NCBI GenBank assembly: GCA_030592655.1
Contig: JAUVIQ010000006.1
Location: 1-31,365 of the forward strand
Direction: 5' to 3'
DNA: 31,365 nt
From: Planctomycetales bacterium
Lineage (GTDB): Bacteria > Planctomycetota > Phycisphaerae > SM23-33
Part shown: piece after piece, positions 9,011-18,295 of the stretch
How positions within the stretch are numbered: the first letter of the stretch is position 1
How the letters are laid out: each line of letters starts with the position of its first letter
Position numbers and translations under genes: made by a program
The notes under the pieces: model-generated
What the model saw: the letters and a program-made list of their open reading frames with translations, nothing else
What the model was told of the DNA's origin: nothing
The model's database searches: none

Positions 9011-12000
9011 CAGCCAGTGAAGGGAAAAGGAGGTTCCGCATCACGTCCGTCCGATACTACGAATGCAACCGTAACGGGAACAGGTCTGTATGTCCGTTCA
9101 TCGCCGTCGTCGAAGGAGGGCGCAGTTTGCGACAAGGTGGACAAGCCGCTGCGAATCACAGTGGTCGGATGGGACGAGAAATACTGGAAGATACTCCCGA
9201 CTCCCGGATGCCGCTGCTTCATCTCCAGAAGATTCGTCCGCCCCGATAACAAAGGGAAAATCGGAACAGTGCTCGGTAATAGATTATGCGTCCGTGTCGG
9301 GCGAGGCGGCAAAGCCGGCAAGGTCATCGCCAGGGCCAATCGAGGCGATAACGTCCACGTCCTCGCCGAAAGCGGAGATTATTACGTAATCGCGCCACCC
9401 AAGGGTATTCGCTTCTATGTTTCCACAACATTTATCAAGGGTGATCCCCCGGCCCGGAAACCACCCTCGCCAGTCGGACTGATTCCCCAAGGACCGATGA
9501 CACCGGAGCAACTGGTTGCCAGGGTCATAAAAGCGATGGGCAACAGCGATCAGAACCTGTTTGTCTCCTGCTTTGACCTGGCGACGAGGGCCTCGCTGCC
9601 CGTGGAGAAAGTATTCCAGCATTCCCGTGCAATCCAAAACCTCAGGAACCGGGCGGTCGAAGTGTTCGGTAAAGAGGCCGGAAATAAAGTTCCCGACGGA
9701 ATTACAACGATGCTCGGGATCGATCTCAGTTGGTTTAGCCAGGCCAAAATCGTTCGCAACGGAGACAAGGCAAAGGTGGTGTGGAAGAAAACCGGACCTG
9801 ACCGCTCCTCGGAAACCAAAATAGGGCATTTGGCCCGACAAGACGGCCGGTGGTACTTTTTTGCGCCTGACGCGCCGAAGTCAACTGGCATCCGACAGAT
9901 GGAAATGGCTGCGATGCTTGCCGGTGCTACACGAATACTGGACGACGCCCGAAGACGTCTTTCTGATAAAGAAATGACCCCGGAGAAAATCAACAAATAC
10001 ATCAACAAGAAGACATGGGAGGCGATGAAAAGGGGAGATTTCCTGGTTCCGCAAGCATCCTCCGTCAAGACCGTCACGAAACCGGGAGACAAAGCAGAGG
10101 GCGCGACGTGGTCGCAGACAGTAAATGGCCTCCAGGCGCGCATAACCCTGAAAAGGTCGGCGGTGTCCAACGGGACGCCGATTATCTCGACGTACCTGGA
10201 GTTGCGAAACGTATCTAATTCCGCCACACCCATGAGGCTGGCGTGGGCACGCGAGAAGATGAAGTTCCGCGTCATCGACGCCGATGGACGCGAACTGCCC
10301 TTAGCTATGGGGTGTGGTAATTGGCGGTCCTTGGGCACGCAGAACCTGGTGATTCCGAACCGAGGCACTTTGTCCTTCGACATCTCCAGCCGGGGCCTGG
10401 GCATCCCCGGCGACCAGGCGGGCCTGATCGACCTGGGTTCGACATACAATTGGGTCTTCAAGCATGGAGGAAAGGACTACTACCTCCGGGCGGTTCTTGA
10501 AATCCCAAAAAACAAGAACGACAAAGACGACCGGAATTGGTGGCATGGCAAAATCGAGATACCCCCTGTCAAGGTTCCGCTCAAGCCTGAGCCTGTGGAC
10601 CCGGCGAAACTGGGTGATCTGATCCGGCAGTTGGGCGGCAAGATGTTGGCGACCAATTCCAACGTCTCAGAAAAAGCAGTTCGGGCCTTGTCGCTCATTG
10701 ATGATGAACGGGTCATTCCATGGTACCTCAAGGCGATGGACACAAACAGGTATGGCCTCAAGTTTGCCGCCCTGGACAGGCTCAGCAGGTTCAACAGTGA
10801 CGAAGCGCTTCGAGGCCTGAAAAAAGGGATGACCACCCGAGGCGCCGACATCGGCAATTGCACGACAGACGCGGTAGCCGCTCAGGCGGCAGGTGGCATT
10901 CGCCATAGCGCAGCGTGCGCTCTGTCGCGAAGTCCGCATCCTGAGGCCAGGAAGATGCTGTTGTCCCTGTGGAACGATCCCAGTCGCGCGGTGCGGATGA
11001 CGGTGCTGCATGAGCTGGGCCGGATGGATTCAGCGAAGTCCCTGAATCTGCTGAAGAAGATGAGCAAGGACCCTGATAAAGACGTCCGTAAGGAGGCATT
11101 GCGGTATCTGAAGTTGCGGGAAACCCACCCCGCCGCGAAGCCGGCGGTCAAGGCGGAGTTCGGCATGGTGTTCATCTGTGCCGAACCGGTCGAAGTTCTT
11201 GCAGACAGGTGGGATGTTGTACTGGCCGCTGAGGTGCAGACCACCGAGAAGAAAAGACTCTGGCACAAAGCCGGGCCTGAGCGGGTCGGTGGGCGTCTGG
11301 CTATTCGGGAGTTTCTCTACAAAAATCCGAAAGACAAGAGTATCGACCCGCAGAAGGCGAAGTTCTTCAAACTCACCGACGGACTCAGGGGATTGAAAGC
11401 AGGCGATAAGGTACTCGTTTTCGCCATCCGCCACGACGATGCCTATGGGATAACGCCCAAGTCCGGGAGCAACTGCCGGATCGGTATCAAGGTCGAAAAC
11501 TGGAACGATCCGATAGTGAAGGCCACCAGGGCAGCCTGCAAGGGCCCCGTGAGTTTGGCAACGGTTCTGAAGAATCCCAAACATTTCGAGGCGCGACGCC
11601 GTTTCAACAAGTCAATAGCGGATCGGATAGCCGGAAATCAGGCCACTGCGAAACCGGTCGTTCGAGAGTATGCCCGGCATATCGAGGCGGCATTACCGAA
11701 GGGGTGGTACGTCGAGATTGAAAAAGACATCGTTACGGTCAGCCGAAAAAAATCCGTAGAGATGGACTATCGCAACATGCCTTGTCGTAGCGCCGTCCCC
11801 GACCCTGGCCCCATGACCAAGACTGAAGAAAAAGCCTATCTTATGGCAAGGGGTGATATCAGTTCGAGGACCTATTCGATCAGAATTCGCTTCGCTCCCC
11901 CGATAAGCAAGGCCGGAGTGGCAAGGCTCAAACAAGAGAATCAAAAAACGCGGGAAAGATACTACCGCAAGCATCCGGTACCCACGCACAAGGGCCCCAG

Positions 12001-15000
12001 GAAACCGACCGCCCCTCCTGCCGAACTCACTGATGCCTTGCATTTCATCCCCGACATCCTGAACGACAAGTGCAGCATGTTCCTGTATTTACCCATAGAG
12101 GGCATAGGGTACGCCCTTTACGAGAAGGCAGACCAGGCCGAGTGCCGAAAGGTTGACCAAACCGTCCTGAAAATACTGAAAAGCAATAAAGCCCAAAACC
12201 GCCCCGCCACGAAACCGGCGAGCAGGCCGACAACCCAATCCGCCACAACCACTTCTGCCCCAGCCGTTGATTCGGCGTTAATGGCAATGGTTCTTAAGCG
12301 GCTTAAGGATGAGGAAAATTTTATATCCGACAGCGACTTTGAAATCCGTATGCCCCGCGAGGACAAAGGCCCGAAAAATAAGACCGCAACCCAACCCACC
12401 ACGCAACCGGCCACGAAACCGGCGGTGGACTTGCTGAAGATGGGGCCGGTGCTCAAAGATATCGGTCTAGTCATTCGTGAGCAGGCGGCAACGCTACAGA
12501 AATTAACAGCCAAGACCAAGCCGGATTTCACCTTCGGCAATGGCGGGCGGGACATGATGTGGGTCGGCCAGGACGAAAAGGGCAATCCGCAGTTCACGCT
12601 CGACCGGGCGTATGTACATAAACCCAAGGGTAAGCCCGCCAAGTGGGTGCTTCTGACGTCTCGGAATGCGCCCCTGCGGCTGATACGCGGCGGCTGCGAA
12701 TACTTGCACGGCGTTGCCAAACTGCGCAAAAAAGTACCAACCAACCGCAGCTGCGTCAAATACGCCCTCGTCAAATCGACCGACCCCAAAGGCGGCACGG
12801 TTTACGAAATCGTCTGGCAGTCAACGATGTCTGGCGGGACCAGCCTCGCCGAGTCCGAGCGACATCTGTTCGTATTGCGGGATGGCAAGGGCAGGTGGCG
12901 TTTTATCGGTGAAGGACCGTCCGGAGGTCACGGTAAGATGGGCTACTGCAAAGCGTGGTCGTCGGCGGTTGACGCCCGTGTAAAATGGACCAAACGGGCT
13001 GATACGCCGGTTCGCATCCATTTCGTTGCAACGAGCGCGGAGTACGAATGGGCCAGCAGCGACATGTTGCAGGCCGACCCCACGGCGGGCGATGCAATGA
13101 GGGACGAGCTGAAGACGCGGCTCGACTGGGTTCTGGATGGTAAGCTTCCGACGACACTTCGCAAGATAACGGGCCGGCCGTACATACTGGCCCGGCCGGG
13201 CGATACGTTCAACAAGGTCGTTCGTCATCTTTCATCCTGGTCGTCCGGCTGGCGCGGCAATCTCGGGAAGGGCGATCGAAGAATTGAGGCTGTTTGGAAG
13301 AGAGAACTTACCCGGCTGAATCCCAAACTACCCACGGGTAACATCCCCAAAGGCACTCGCATAAACCTGCTGACACACGCCGAAACGATTGGTCTGTTTA
13401 ATCGGAGTGAACCTGCCAAGAAGCCGGCGGATAAGGCTGGGCGCATCAGCCTTCAGGCGAAGGAGGTCGAGAAGGAAATACTGGCATACGTCAAGGGCCG
13501 CAAAGCCGGGCAAGGGCGAGAAAAGTACGGCACATGGGTCAAAGGTCGCGATGCGATAATGCCGTCGCTGATTCCACATTTACTTGCATCCTCGAACAGG
13601 AGTGTCAAACACGAGGCGCTAATCCTCACGCGAGATCACTACGGACAAAGGAAACTCGTACTTGAAGGTCCCTCACGGGTGGATCGGCACGGAAACACAT
13701 ATCGCCTGGATTCTTTCCGATACACTGGTCTGGCAGGACAGAAAGAGGCCTTGGATATCTTCGTAGCCCGCATCCGCACGCGGTCCGACCGCCGGCTCTA
13801 TCAGCAGTTAGTCAAGGATCTCGTGTCCCGTCTGGACGCATCGACCGGTAAAGACAAAGCGGACACATGGGCGGTGAAGTTTCTTGGCCGGTTGGGCGCA
13901 CGCAAAACGCTCAGGGAGATGCTCGGCAAGCGGAAAGACCCATTCGATCTAATCGGCAGGGAGATGCTTACTACCCTGTCGCAGGTCGGCGACCGACGCG
14001 CCGTGCCGCTGCTGATTGCCCTGGCCGGGCGTGAAGATCAGGCCGGCGCTTCCCTTGTGAATAAGGCCCTGGGTCGCATGATGGTCGCCTCGCCGCTGCC
14101 ACTGAAACAGGACGGGCGAACCGACGCCGCCGCATGGCAGGCATGGTGGGACTACCGACCGGGCAAAGGAATGCTCAGCCGGGCCGAAGCGGCGGCCAGT
14201 CAAAAAATCGCTATGCGGAAGATCGAGTTCATGCCCAAGGCGTTCGCGGCGATTATCGTCCCCGCCGAAACCCGCATACTCGAAATGGTTGAGCCGTCCA
14301 CGCAGCCCGGCGTACCCGGCAAGCGTACGCCGTATTCTTGGGTGGTTTCCTATCGGCTCGTTCGTTATGTAACGTTGAAGGACATCTGGGTGGGGTACTC
14401 TTACAGCAGCGGCGCGACGCTCATTGATGCCCATACGGGGCGATGGCCCAACCTGAGCGCCGGCGAGCAGGGGCACATCTCGGCCGTCATGGCCGCCACG
14501 CCTGCCAACAAGGCGATGCTTGAGAAGGCCCAGGCAATCCGGGTGCGTTTCCCCAACGCCGGCGTGAAGATGTGGGAGAAACTGGCGGATTTGCTTAAAC
14601 CAGGCATGACCGTGCAGGACGTACAGTTAATCATGGCCCCGCTTCAGTTTTACTCTTATTCGTCCCAGGGCAGTGGGGGAGGGTCCATGGGTTACCCGGA
14701 AAAGGGTGTGAGCGTAGGGGTAACCTACGCATGGACAGCCGTGGACCGGCGACTTTTCAGCGCAGCCGGGCCCATCAGTTCAAAGCCGAGTGTCCGCCTC
14801 GAGCAGTCCGCCCCCGCCACGAAGCCGGCGGTCGCACCAACAAGTCGGCCAGCGACATCTTATGAGGAAGCCTTTGATCGGTCCTTGCGTTATGGACCGA
14901 TCACCCGCAAAAACCTTCAGCGTCTCCAGAAGGCACTGAAAGCGCCTGGTACTCGCCTGTTGGCCCTTCAGGAGTTGCTGGACTTTGCCGGCCTGTTCGC

Positions 15001-16105
15001 ATACCAGGGCGGTGGTGTATCCATTATGACCGGCGATGCGGTCAAGGACGCTCTCCGTTCCGAAGCCGCCAAAACCGCCCACTCCGCAGCAGACGCCGAA
15101 ACTGTGAGCAAGGCCTTGGATGATCCCGACGCCATATTGCGGGATTGGGGGATATGGCACTTTGGGGACAAGGCCTCCCTGTTGCCCAAACTTCAGCGAA
15201 TCGCCCAGAAAGACGACGTGGCGCTGAGAAGCCGGGCCGTCTCCTGCCTGCGACGTTTCGCCAGGATGCGGGGTTTTCTTCGAGAGCGCGCCAAGGTTGA
15301 GAAATCGCCTTATGTTCTGGATGAGTTGATCTTCTTCCGCACTAATCCGCCTTCGCATGCGCATTTCAACCGTCGCCTGCGGGAGTTGCTGGCCGACAAG
15401 GATAAAAAAGTCAGAATCGACGTGCTACAATACATCGCCGGGAACACGTGGTCTGCGCCGGCGAGACAGTTTAATCTTGAGGCTGAACTGGTGGACTCCG
15501 TGGTCAAGAGAATCCTCTCCGGTTTTGCGGATGAGAGAAAGGTCGCCATCTCAACCTTCCAGGACGTTGTGGGGGATGAGAGCATCAAACAGCCCGATGC
15601 GTGCGTCAAATGGTGGAAGGAGAATCGTCAGGCGTGGCAGGCTGGGCGAATTCCCCGGTGGGGTAGAAGCACCGGCAGCTTACGTGCCGCCATTGTGGTA
15701 AGCGGCGTGCATGGCGGAAACCCTCCTTGCAGGGTGAAAATCTTCCTCCAGAACGTCGGGAACAAAGATATCCATATCGATCTGACAAAATTGGCAAAGA
15801 CCTATTTTAGCATTCTCGATGCGTCGGGGAAGTCAATACACGCGCACTACCAGGGCGGGCAGTCTGCCCTGAAACCGGAGTGGGTCGTGCTCGGCCCCGG
15901 GCAATCGGCACAAAAGACTCTAAACCTCAATCGCTGGATTCTCCACCCCGGCCGATACACGCTTCGCGGGGTTGTACCATGGCAGGGAGGGCTTGCTTTG
16001 CCTGCCATTGTCCTGGAAGTGCCGAAGAAGTCCATTACCACACAACCTGCAACTCACCCCGCCACGCAGCCTATAGTGAAACAAACCTGCGTCTGCGGCG
16101 TCTAA
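8927..16105 (+). CDS. Giant exported mosaic protein (SH3-like, LysM-like, HEAT, Ig-like)
   Basis: The 2392-aa product has a signal peptide (1-20, SLPA then E). Two SH3-like repeats (about 48-105 and 113-172; GLYVRSSPSS and RLCVRVG) come next. An NTF2-like or unknown part, an Ig-like domain (about 390-550) and HEAT repeats (about 560-735, 1505-1750, 1975-2240) follow. A LysM-like segment (about 1418-1480) shows YILARPGDTF, then LNPKL and IPKGTRINL. A short BamE-like stretch (LLKPGMTVQDVQLIM) lies near 1885. A second Ig-like domain ends near 2365. Thr/Pro/Ala linkers separate modules. SH3-like plus LysM-like segments suggest peptidoglycan contact (inference). The ATG at 8927 fits AGGAG 10 nt upstream and starts the signal peptide. 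The last eight codons and the stop lie inside promoter P2. No enzyme domain seen. Confidence 0.82.
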   Translation: MKYHSTIIALTLLLTSSLPAETTTQPATQPVKGKGGSASRPSDTTNATVTGTGLYVRSSPSSKEGAVCDKVDKPLRITVVGWDEKYWKILPTPGCRCFISRRFVRPDNKGKIGTVLGNRLCVRVGRGGKAGKVIARANRGDNVHVLAESGDYYVIAPPKGIRFYVSTTFIKGDPPARKPPSPVGLIPQGPMTPEQLVARVIKAMGNSDQNLFVSCFDLATRASLPVEKVFQHSRAIQNLRNRAVEVFGKEAGNKVPDGITTMLGIDLSWFSQAKIVRNGDKAKVVWKKTGPDRSSETKIGHLARQDGRWYFFAPDAPKSTGIRQMEMAAMLAGATRILDDARRRLSDKEMTPEKINKYINKKTWEAMKRGDFLVPQASSVKTVTKPGDKAEGATWSQTVNGLQARITLKRSAVSNGTPIISTYLELRNVSNSATPMRLAWAREKMKFRVIDADGRELPLAMGCGNWRSLGTQNLVIPNRGTLSFDISSRGLGIPGDQAGLIDLGSTYNWVFKHGGKDYYLRAVLEIPKNKNDKDDRNWWHGKIEIPPVKVPLKPEPVDPAKLGDLIRQLGGKMLATNSNVSEKAVRALSLIDDERVIPWYLKAMDTNRYGLKFAALDRLSRFNSDEALRGLKKGMTTRGADIGNCTTDAVAAQAAGGIRHSAACALSRSPHPEARKMLLSLWNDPSRAVRMTVLHELGRMDSAKSLNLLKKMSKDPDKDVRKEALRYLKLRETHPAAKPAVKAEFGMVFICAEPVEVLADRWDVVLAAEVQTTEKKRLWHKAGPERVGGRLAIREFLYKNPKDKSIDPQKAKFFKLTDGLRGLKAGDKVLVFAIRHDDAYGITPKSGSNCRIGIKVENWNDPIVKATRAACKGPVSLATVLKNPKHFEARRRFNKSIADRIAGNQATAKPVVREYARHIEAALPKGWYVEIEKDIVTVSRKKSVEMDYRNMPCRSAVPDPGPMTKTEEKAYLMARGDISSRTYSIRIRFAPPISKAGVARLKQENQKTRERYYRKHPVPTHKGPRKPTAPPAELTDALHFIPDILNDKCSMFLYLPIEGIGYALYEKADQAECRKVDQTVLKILKSNKAQNRPATKPASRPTTQSATTTSAPAVDSALMAMVLKRLKDEENFISDSDFEIRMPREDKGPKNKTATQPTTQPATKPAVDLLKMGPVLKDIGLVIREQAATLQKLTAKTKPDFTFGNGGRDMMWVGQDEKGNPQFTLDRAYVHKPKGKPAKWVLLTSRNAPLRLIRGGCEYLHGVAKLRKKVPTNRSCVKYALVKSTDPKGGTVYEIVWQSTMSGGTSLAESERHLFVLRDGKGRWRFIGEGPSGGHGKMGYCKAWSSAVDARVKWTKRADTPVRIHFVATSAEYEWASSDMLQADPTAGDAMRDELKTRLDWVLDGKLPTTLRKITGRPYILARPGDTFNKVVRHLSSWSSGWRGNLGKGDRRIEAVWKRELTRLNPKLPTGNIPKGTRINLLTHAETIGLFNRSEPAKKPADKAGRISLQAKEVEKEILAYVKGRKAGQGREKYGTWVKGRDAIMPSLIPHLLASSNRSVKHEALILTRDHYGQRKLVLEGPSRVDRHGNTYRLDSFRYTGLAGQKEALDIFVARIRTRSDRRLYQQLVKDLVSRLDASTGKDKADTWAVKFLGRLGARKTLREMLGKRKDPFDLIGREMLTTLSQVGDRRAVPLLIALAGREDQAGASLVNKALGRMMVASPLPLKQDGRTDAAAWQAWWDYRPGKGMLSRAEAAASQKIAMRKIEFMPKAFAAIIVPAETRILEMVEPSTQPGVPGKRTPYSWVVSYRLVRYVTLKDIWVGYSYSSGATLIDAHTGRWPNLSAGEQGHISAVMAATPANKAMLEKAQAIRVRFPNAGVKMWEKLADLLKPGMTVQDVQLIMAPLQFYSYSSQGSGGGSMGYPEKGVSVGVTYAWTAVDRRLFSAAGPISSKPSVRLEQSAPATKPAVAPTSRPATSYEEAFDRSLRYGPITRKNLQRLQKALKAPGTRLLALQELLDFAGLFAYQGGGVSIMTGDAVKDALRSEAAKTAHSAADAETVSKALDDPDAILRDWGIWHFGDKASLLPKLQRIAQKDDVALRSRAVSCLRRFARMRGFLRERAKVEKSPYVLDELIFFRTNPPSHAHFNRRLRELLADKDKKVRIDVLQYIAGNTWSAPARQFNLEAELVDSVVKRILSGFADERKVAISTFQDVVGDESIKQPDACVKWWKENRQAWQAGRIPRWGRSTGSLRAAIVVSGVHGGNPPCRVKIFLQNVGNKDIHIDLTKLAKTYFSILDASGKSIHAHYQGGQSALKPEWVVLGPGQSAQKTLNLNRWILHPGRYTLRGVVPWQGGLALPAIVLEVPKKSITTQPATHPATQPIVKQTCVCGV
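12199..12262 (+). repeat. Thr/Pro/Ala-rich linker repeats (main sites)
   Basis: This codes for an ATKPASRPTTQS-type linker. A near-identical nucleotide core, CCCGCCACGAARCCGGCG or close variants, recurs at about 11129, 12202, 12409 and 14813, with related CCCGCCACGCAGCC at 9002 and about 16059 and a variant near 18107 in the next gene. The recurrence is at DNA level, not only in amino acids. Confidence 0.7.
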
Positions 16106-16286
16106 AGCGCAAGGTGGCGTTTATATAGTGTTGGTACATCGGCGCTGCAAACTTTACCATACCATGAAGGTGCAGACGCAATTGTTCAGGAGAACCGTCT
16201 TAATGAAACATCACATTACAATCATCGCTCTGACACTGTTGCTGACATCCTCCCTTCCCGCCGAGACGACAACCCGCTCTGCCACG
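16076..16286 (+). repeat. Direct repeat, copy 2 (promoter, 5' UTR, signal peptide)
   Basis: Second copy of the 8799-9010 repeat. It spans the end of the 2392-aa gene, the 97-nt gap and the first 84 nt of the next gene. The ribosome-binding-site segment CAGGAGAACCGTCTTA is identical in both copies. Confidence 0.85.
16077..16105 (+). promoter_or_regulatory. ECF-type promoter P2 (for 16203 gene)
   Basis: TGAAAC (16077-16082) and CGTCTAA (16099-16105) are separated by 16 nt. The TAA of the -10 box is also the stop codon of the upstream 2392-aa gene, so this promoter is translated as the peptide KQTCVCGV. The ATG at 16203 is about 97 nt downstream. Confidence 0.7.
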
Positions 16287-18155
16287 ACTTGTCCAATCTC
16301 GCCAAAAACGCTGCCGGACGATCCGGAATTTCGCCAGGCCCTGACTAAACTACAGGACATGCTGAAGAAATCGTTGCCGGAAGGCTGGGAACTCGTTTCG
16401 CGCGAAGGTTTATGCCGGCCATTCGGTTGGCCCGAGGGCAGAGGCGTCCAGATTACCCTACAGCCCAAGGGCGGCCCGACGAAAAAGAAGCCGCTCCGCA
16501 GTATGTATATCATGGTTCCGGGCTATGACGGAGCCTGCGGACTTTCATGGGATTACCACTGGCGCGGCAGGGAGGCTATGCGATGGCGTGGACGGCGGGT
16601 TATCACTTTTCGCTGGCCGGCCCACTGGAACGCCGAATGGAAAGAGCATCTGCCGGACATTCGCCGGGCGATTCGCCAAACCAATACGCTTAAGTTTTCG
16701 CCCGCCAGGCTGCCCAACGTCTTATCTGTCAAAATCAAATATTTCCACCGTTGGACCGGAAGGCTCAAGTGCTATATCACCCCCGAACACACCAACTGGA
16801 AACCGCGAGTGGTCTCGATTGCCGCACGTGTTGTGGAGGTTACTACCTTCGGCGGACGGACCGTGCCTGTCCGGAAACCGTTCAAGCACATGGAGATAAC
16901 CCTTAACGATATTGTCCAGGGGTGGGCGTACATGCTTCTTGACAAGAAAGCCACTGGTGTGAGTCCGTTGGAGGTTCAATCTGTCAGGCTGGAGTACAGT
17001 GCTGTGATTGCCGGTAAATCGGAGAAATTGAGGGTAGGCCCCATCAAACCGGGCAAGACCTACCGAGTGAACGCCCCGGTGCGTCTGGACATAGAGACCT
17101 CCCGGGTCCAAAAGCCCTCTGGCGACCTGCTCCGGGCCTGTATTACGCTGCATCGCAACAAGCAGGATGTCCGCATTGCCAAAGGTCGAGAGATTGGCCA
17201 AAGTACACATCTGTCGCGGCGGATCAGCGAAGGGGGGATAGGCTCCGTGAAAGGGATACTGAAAAGGACGGAGGTGCTGCGAGAAAGTGGCGACAAACGT
17301 GTCGAAACCGTGTTCTTTCGGATGGATCTACTCAAGCCGGATCAGCCGGTGCACATCGGCGTGATTGTGCCATATCAACTCAGCACAATTCGCGGAACGG
17401 CGAACATCCTTCTGCCCCGCTCCAAGCCGGTGGCTGACCCTGCTTTTGGAACCAGGCCAGAGCAGTTGAGCAAGGAGGAAATCCAGAAATTGCTCTTTGC
17501 CGCTACAGGCGAACGCGGGGACCAAAAGGCTGCACAGCGGTTGATTGAACTTGGCAAACCCGCTATTGCACCGCTGGTCAAAATGCTGGGCTGGGACGGC
17601 CATGGAATCGAGGTTGGAAACGCAAGTAACATTCTGACAAGGATCGGTACCCCGGCGGTCCCTGCCTTGATCCAGGCGATCAAAGACGGCGTTGGACGGC
17701 ATGGCGGAACGCCTGCGTGGGTGCTGGCGAAAATCGGGGATCCGCGAGCCGTCAAACCAATCATCGAAGCAATGAAATCCGACTATAAGGAGCCTGGGCC
17801 AGAAGGCATGTGGTGGGCCTTGGGGGGCCGTCACGCGTATGCGGCTCTGGCATTGGGACGCCTGGCGGATCCGCTGGCGGTCGATTGCCTGAAGAAAGCC
17901 CTTTTGTCCGATTCTGACAGGGTTCGCAGCAATGCAGCCTGGGCATTGGGTCAGATCGGCGACCCCAAAGCCGTCGCGTCTCTCCAGCGGTTGGCGAATG
18001 ACAAAGCGACGCCGGAGGGGCGTCGGGAGACAGTAGGCGAGAAAGCCCGCGAGGCGCTCCAGAATATCCGCATGTTCGGACCTGCCACATTATCGGTTAC
18101 CCAACCCGCCACCACGAAGCCAGCGGCTGGGAAGAAAAGTGAATCGCCACTTTAA
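16203..18155 (+). CDS. Exported HEAT-repeat protein
   Basis: The 650-aa product has a signal peptide nearly identical to that of the 2392-aa protein (MKHHITIIALTLLLTSSLPA). The segment after it (about 45-75, with LPEGWELVSREG) resembles the LPKGWYVEIEKD segment near residue 923 of that protein. The middle (about 170-400) is beta-rich and not assigned. The C-terminal third (about 417-622) is made of HEAT/PBS-lyase-like repeats (AIAPLVKML, AVPALIQAI, WVLAKIGDPRAVKPI, WALGQIGDPKAVASL), usually protein-binding scaffolds. It ends in a TQPATTKPAAG tail. The ATG at 16203 follows a conserved AGGAG. It has its own ECF-type promoter. A gap of 36 nt leads to the next promoter. Function unknown; likely a partner of the neighbouring exported proteins. 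Confidence 0.82.
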   Translation: MKHHITIIALTLLLTSSLPAETTTRSATTCPISPKTLPDDPEFRQALTKLQDMLKKSLPEGWELVSREGLCRPFGWPEGRGVQITLQPKGGPTKKKPLRSMYIMVPGYDGACGLSWDYHWRGREAMRWRGRRVITFRWPAHWNAEWKEHLPDIRRAIRQTNTLKFSPARLPNVLSVKIKYFHRWTGRLKCYITPEHTNWKPRVVSIAARVVEVTTFGGRTVPVRKPFKHMEITLNDIVQGWAYMLLDKKATGVSPLEVQSVRLEYSAVIAGKSEKLRVGPIKPGKTYRVNAPVRLDIETSRVQKPSGDLLRACITLHRNKQDVRIAKGREIGQSTHLSRRISEGGIGSVKGILKRTEVLRESGDKRVETVFFRMDLLKPDQPVHIGVIVPYQLSTIRGTANILLPRSKPVADPAFGTRPEQLSKEEIQKLLFAATGERGDQKAAQRLIELGKPAIAPLVKMLGWDGHGIEVGNASNILTRIGTPAVPALIQAIKDGVGRHGGTPAWVLAKIGDPRAVKPIIEAMKSDYKEPGPEGMWWALGGRHAYAALALGRLADPLAVDCLKKALLSDSDRVRSNAAWALGQIGDPKAVASLQRLANDKATPEGRRETVGEKAREALQNIRMFGPATLSVTQPATTKPAAGKKSESPL

Positions 18156-18190
18156 TCGGGCTTTCCTGGAATCCCTTTGGGCAATACCTG

Positions 18191-18219
18191 TGAAACAAAT
18201 CTGCCTCTGCGGCGTCTAA
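18191..18219 (+). promoter_or_regulatory. ECF-type promoter P3 (for the 18296 operon)
   Basis: TGAAAC (18191-18196) and CGTCTAA (18213-18219) are separated by 16 nt. The spacer differs from P1 by a single base, but downstream of the -10 box the leader has diverged. The ATG at 18296 lies about 76 nt downstream. A small AAACG-TCGG-CGTTT hairpin lies in this leader. Confidence 0.7.
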
Positions 18220-18295
18220 AGAGAAAGGGTTGCCGTATTTCGTATAAACGTCGGCGTTTCCGGTAAGCTCGGGCAAAAACCGTTGAGGTCAACAT

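Noticed and set aside
8799..16286. The long direct repeat as ends of a composite transposon or insertion sequence
   Set aside because: No transposase, no terminal inverted repeats and no target-site duplications seen. The repeat consists of promoter, leader and signal peptide codons.
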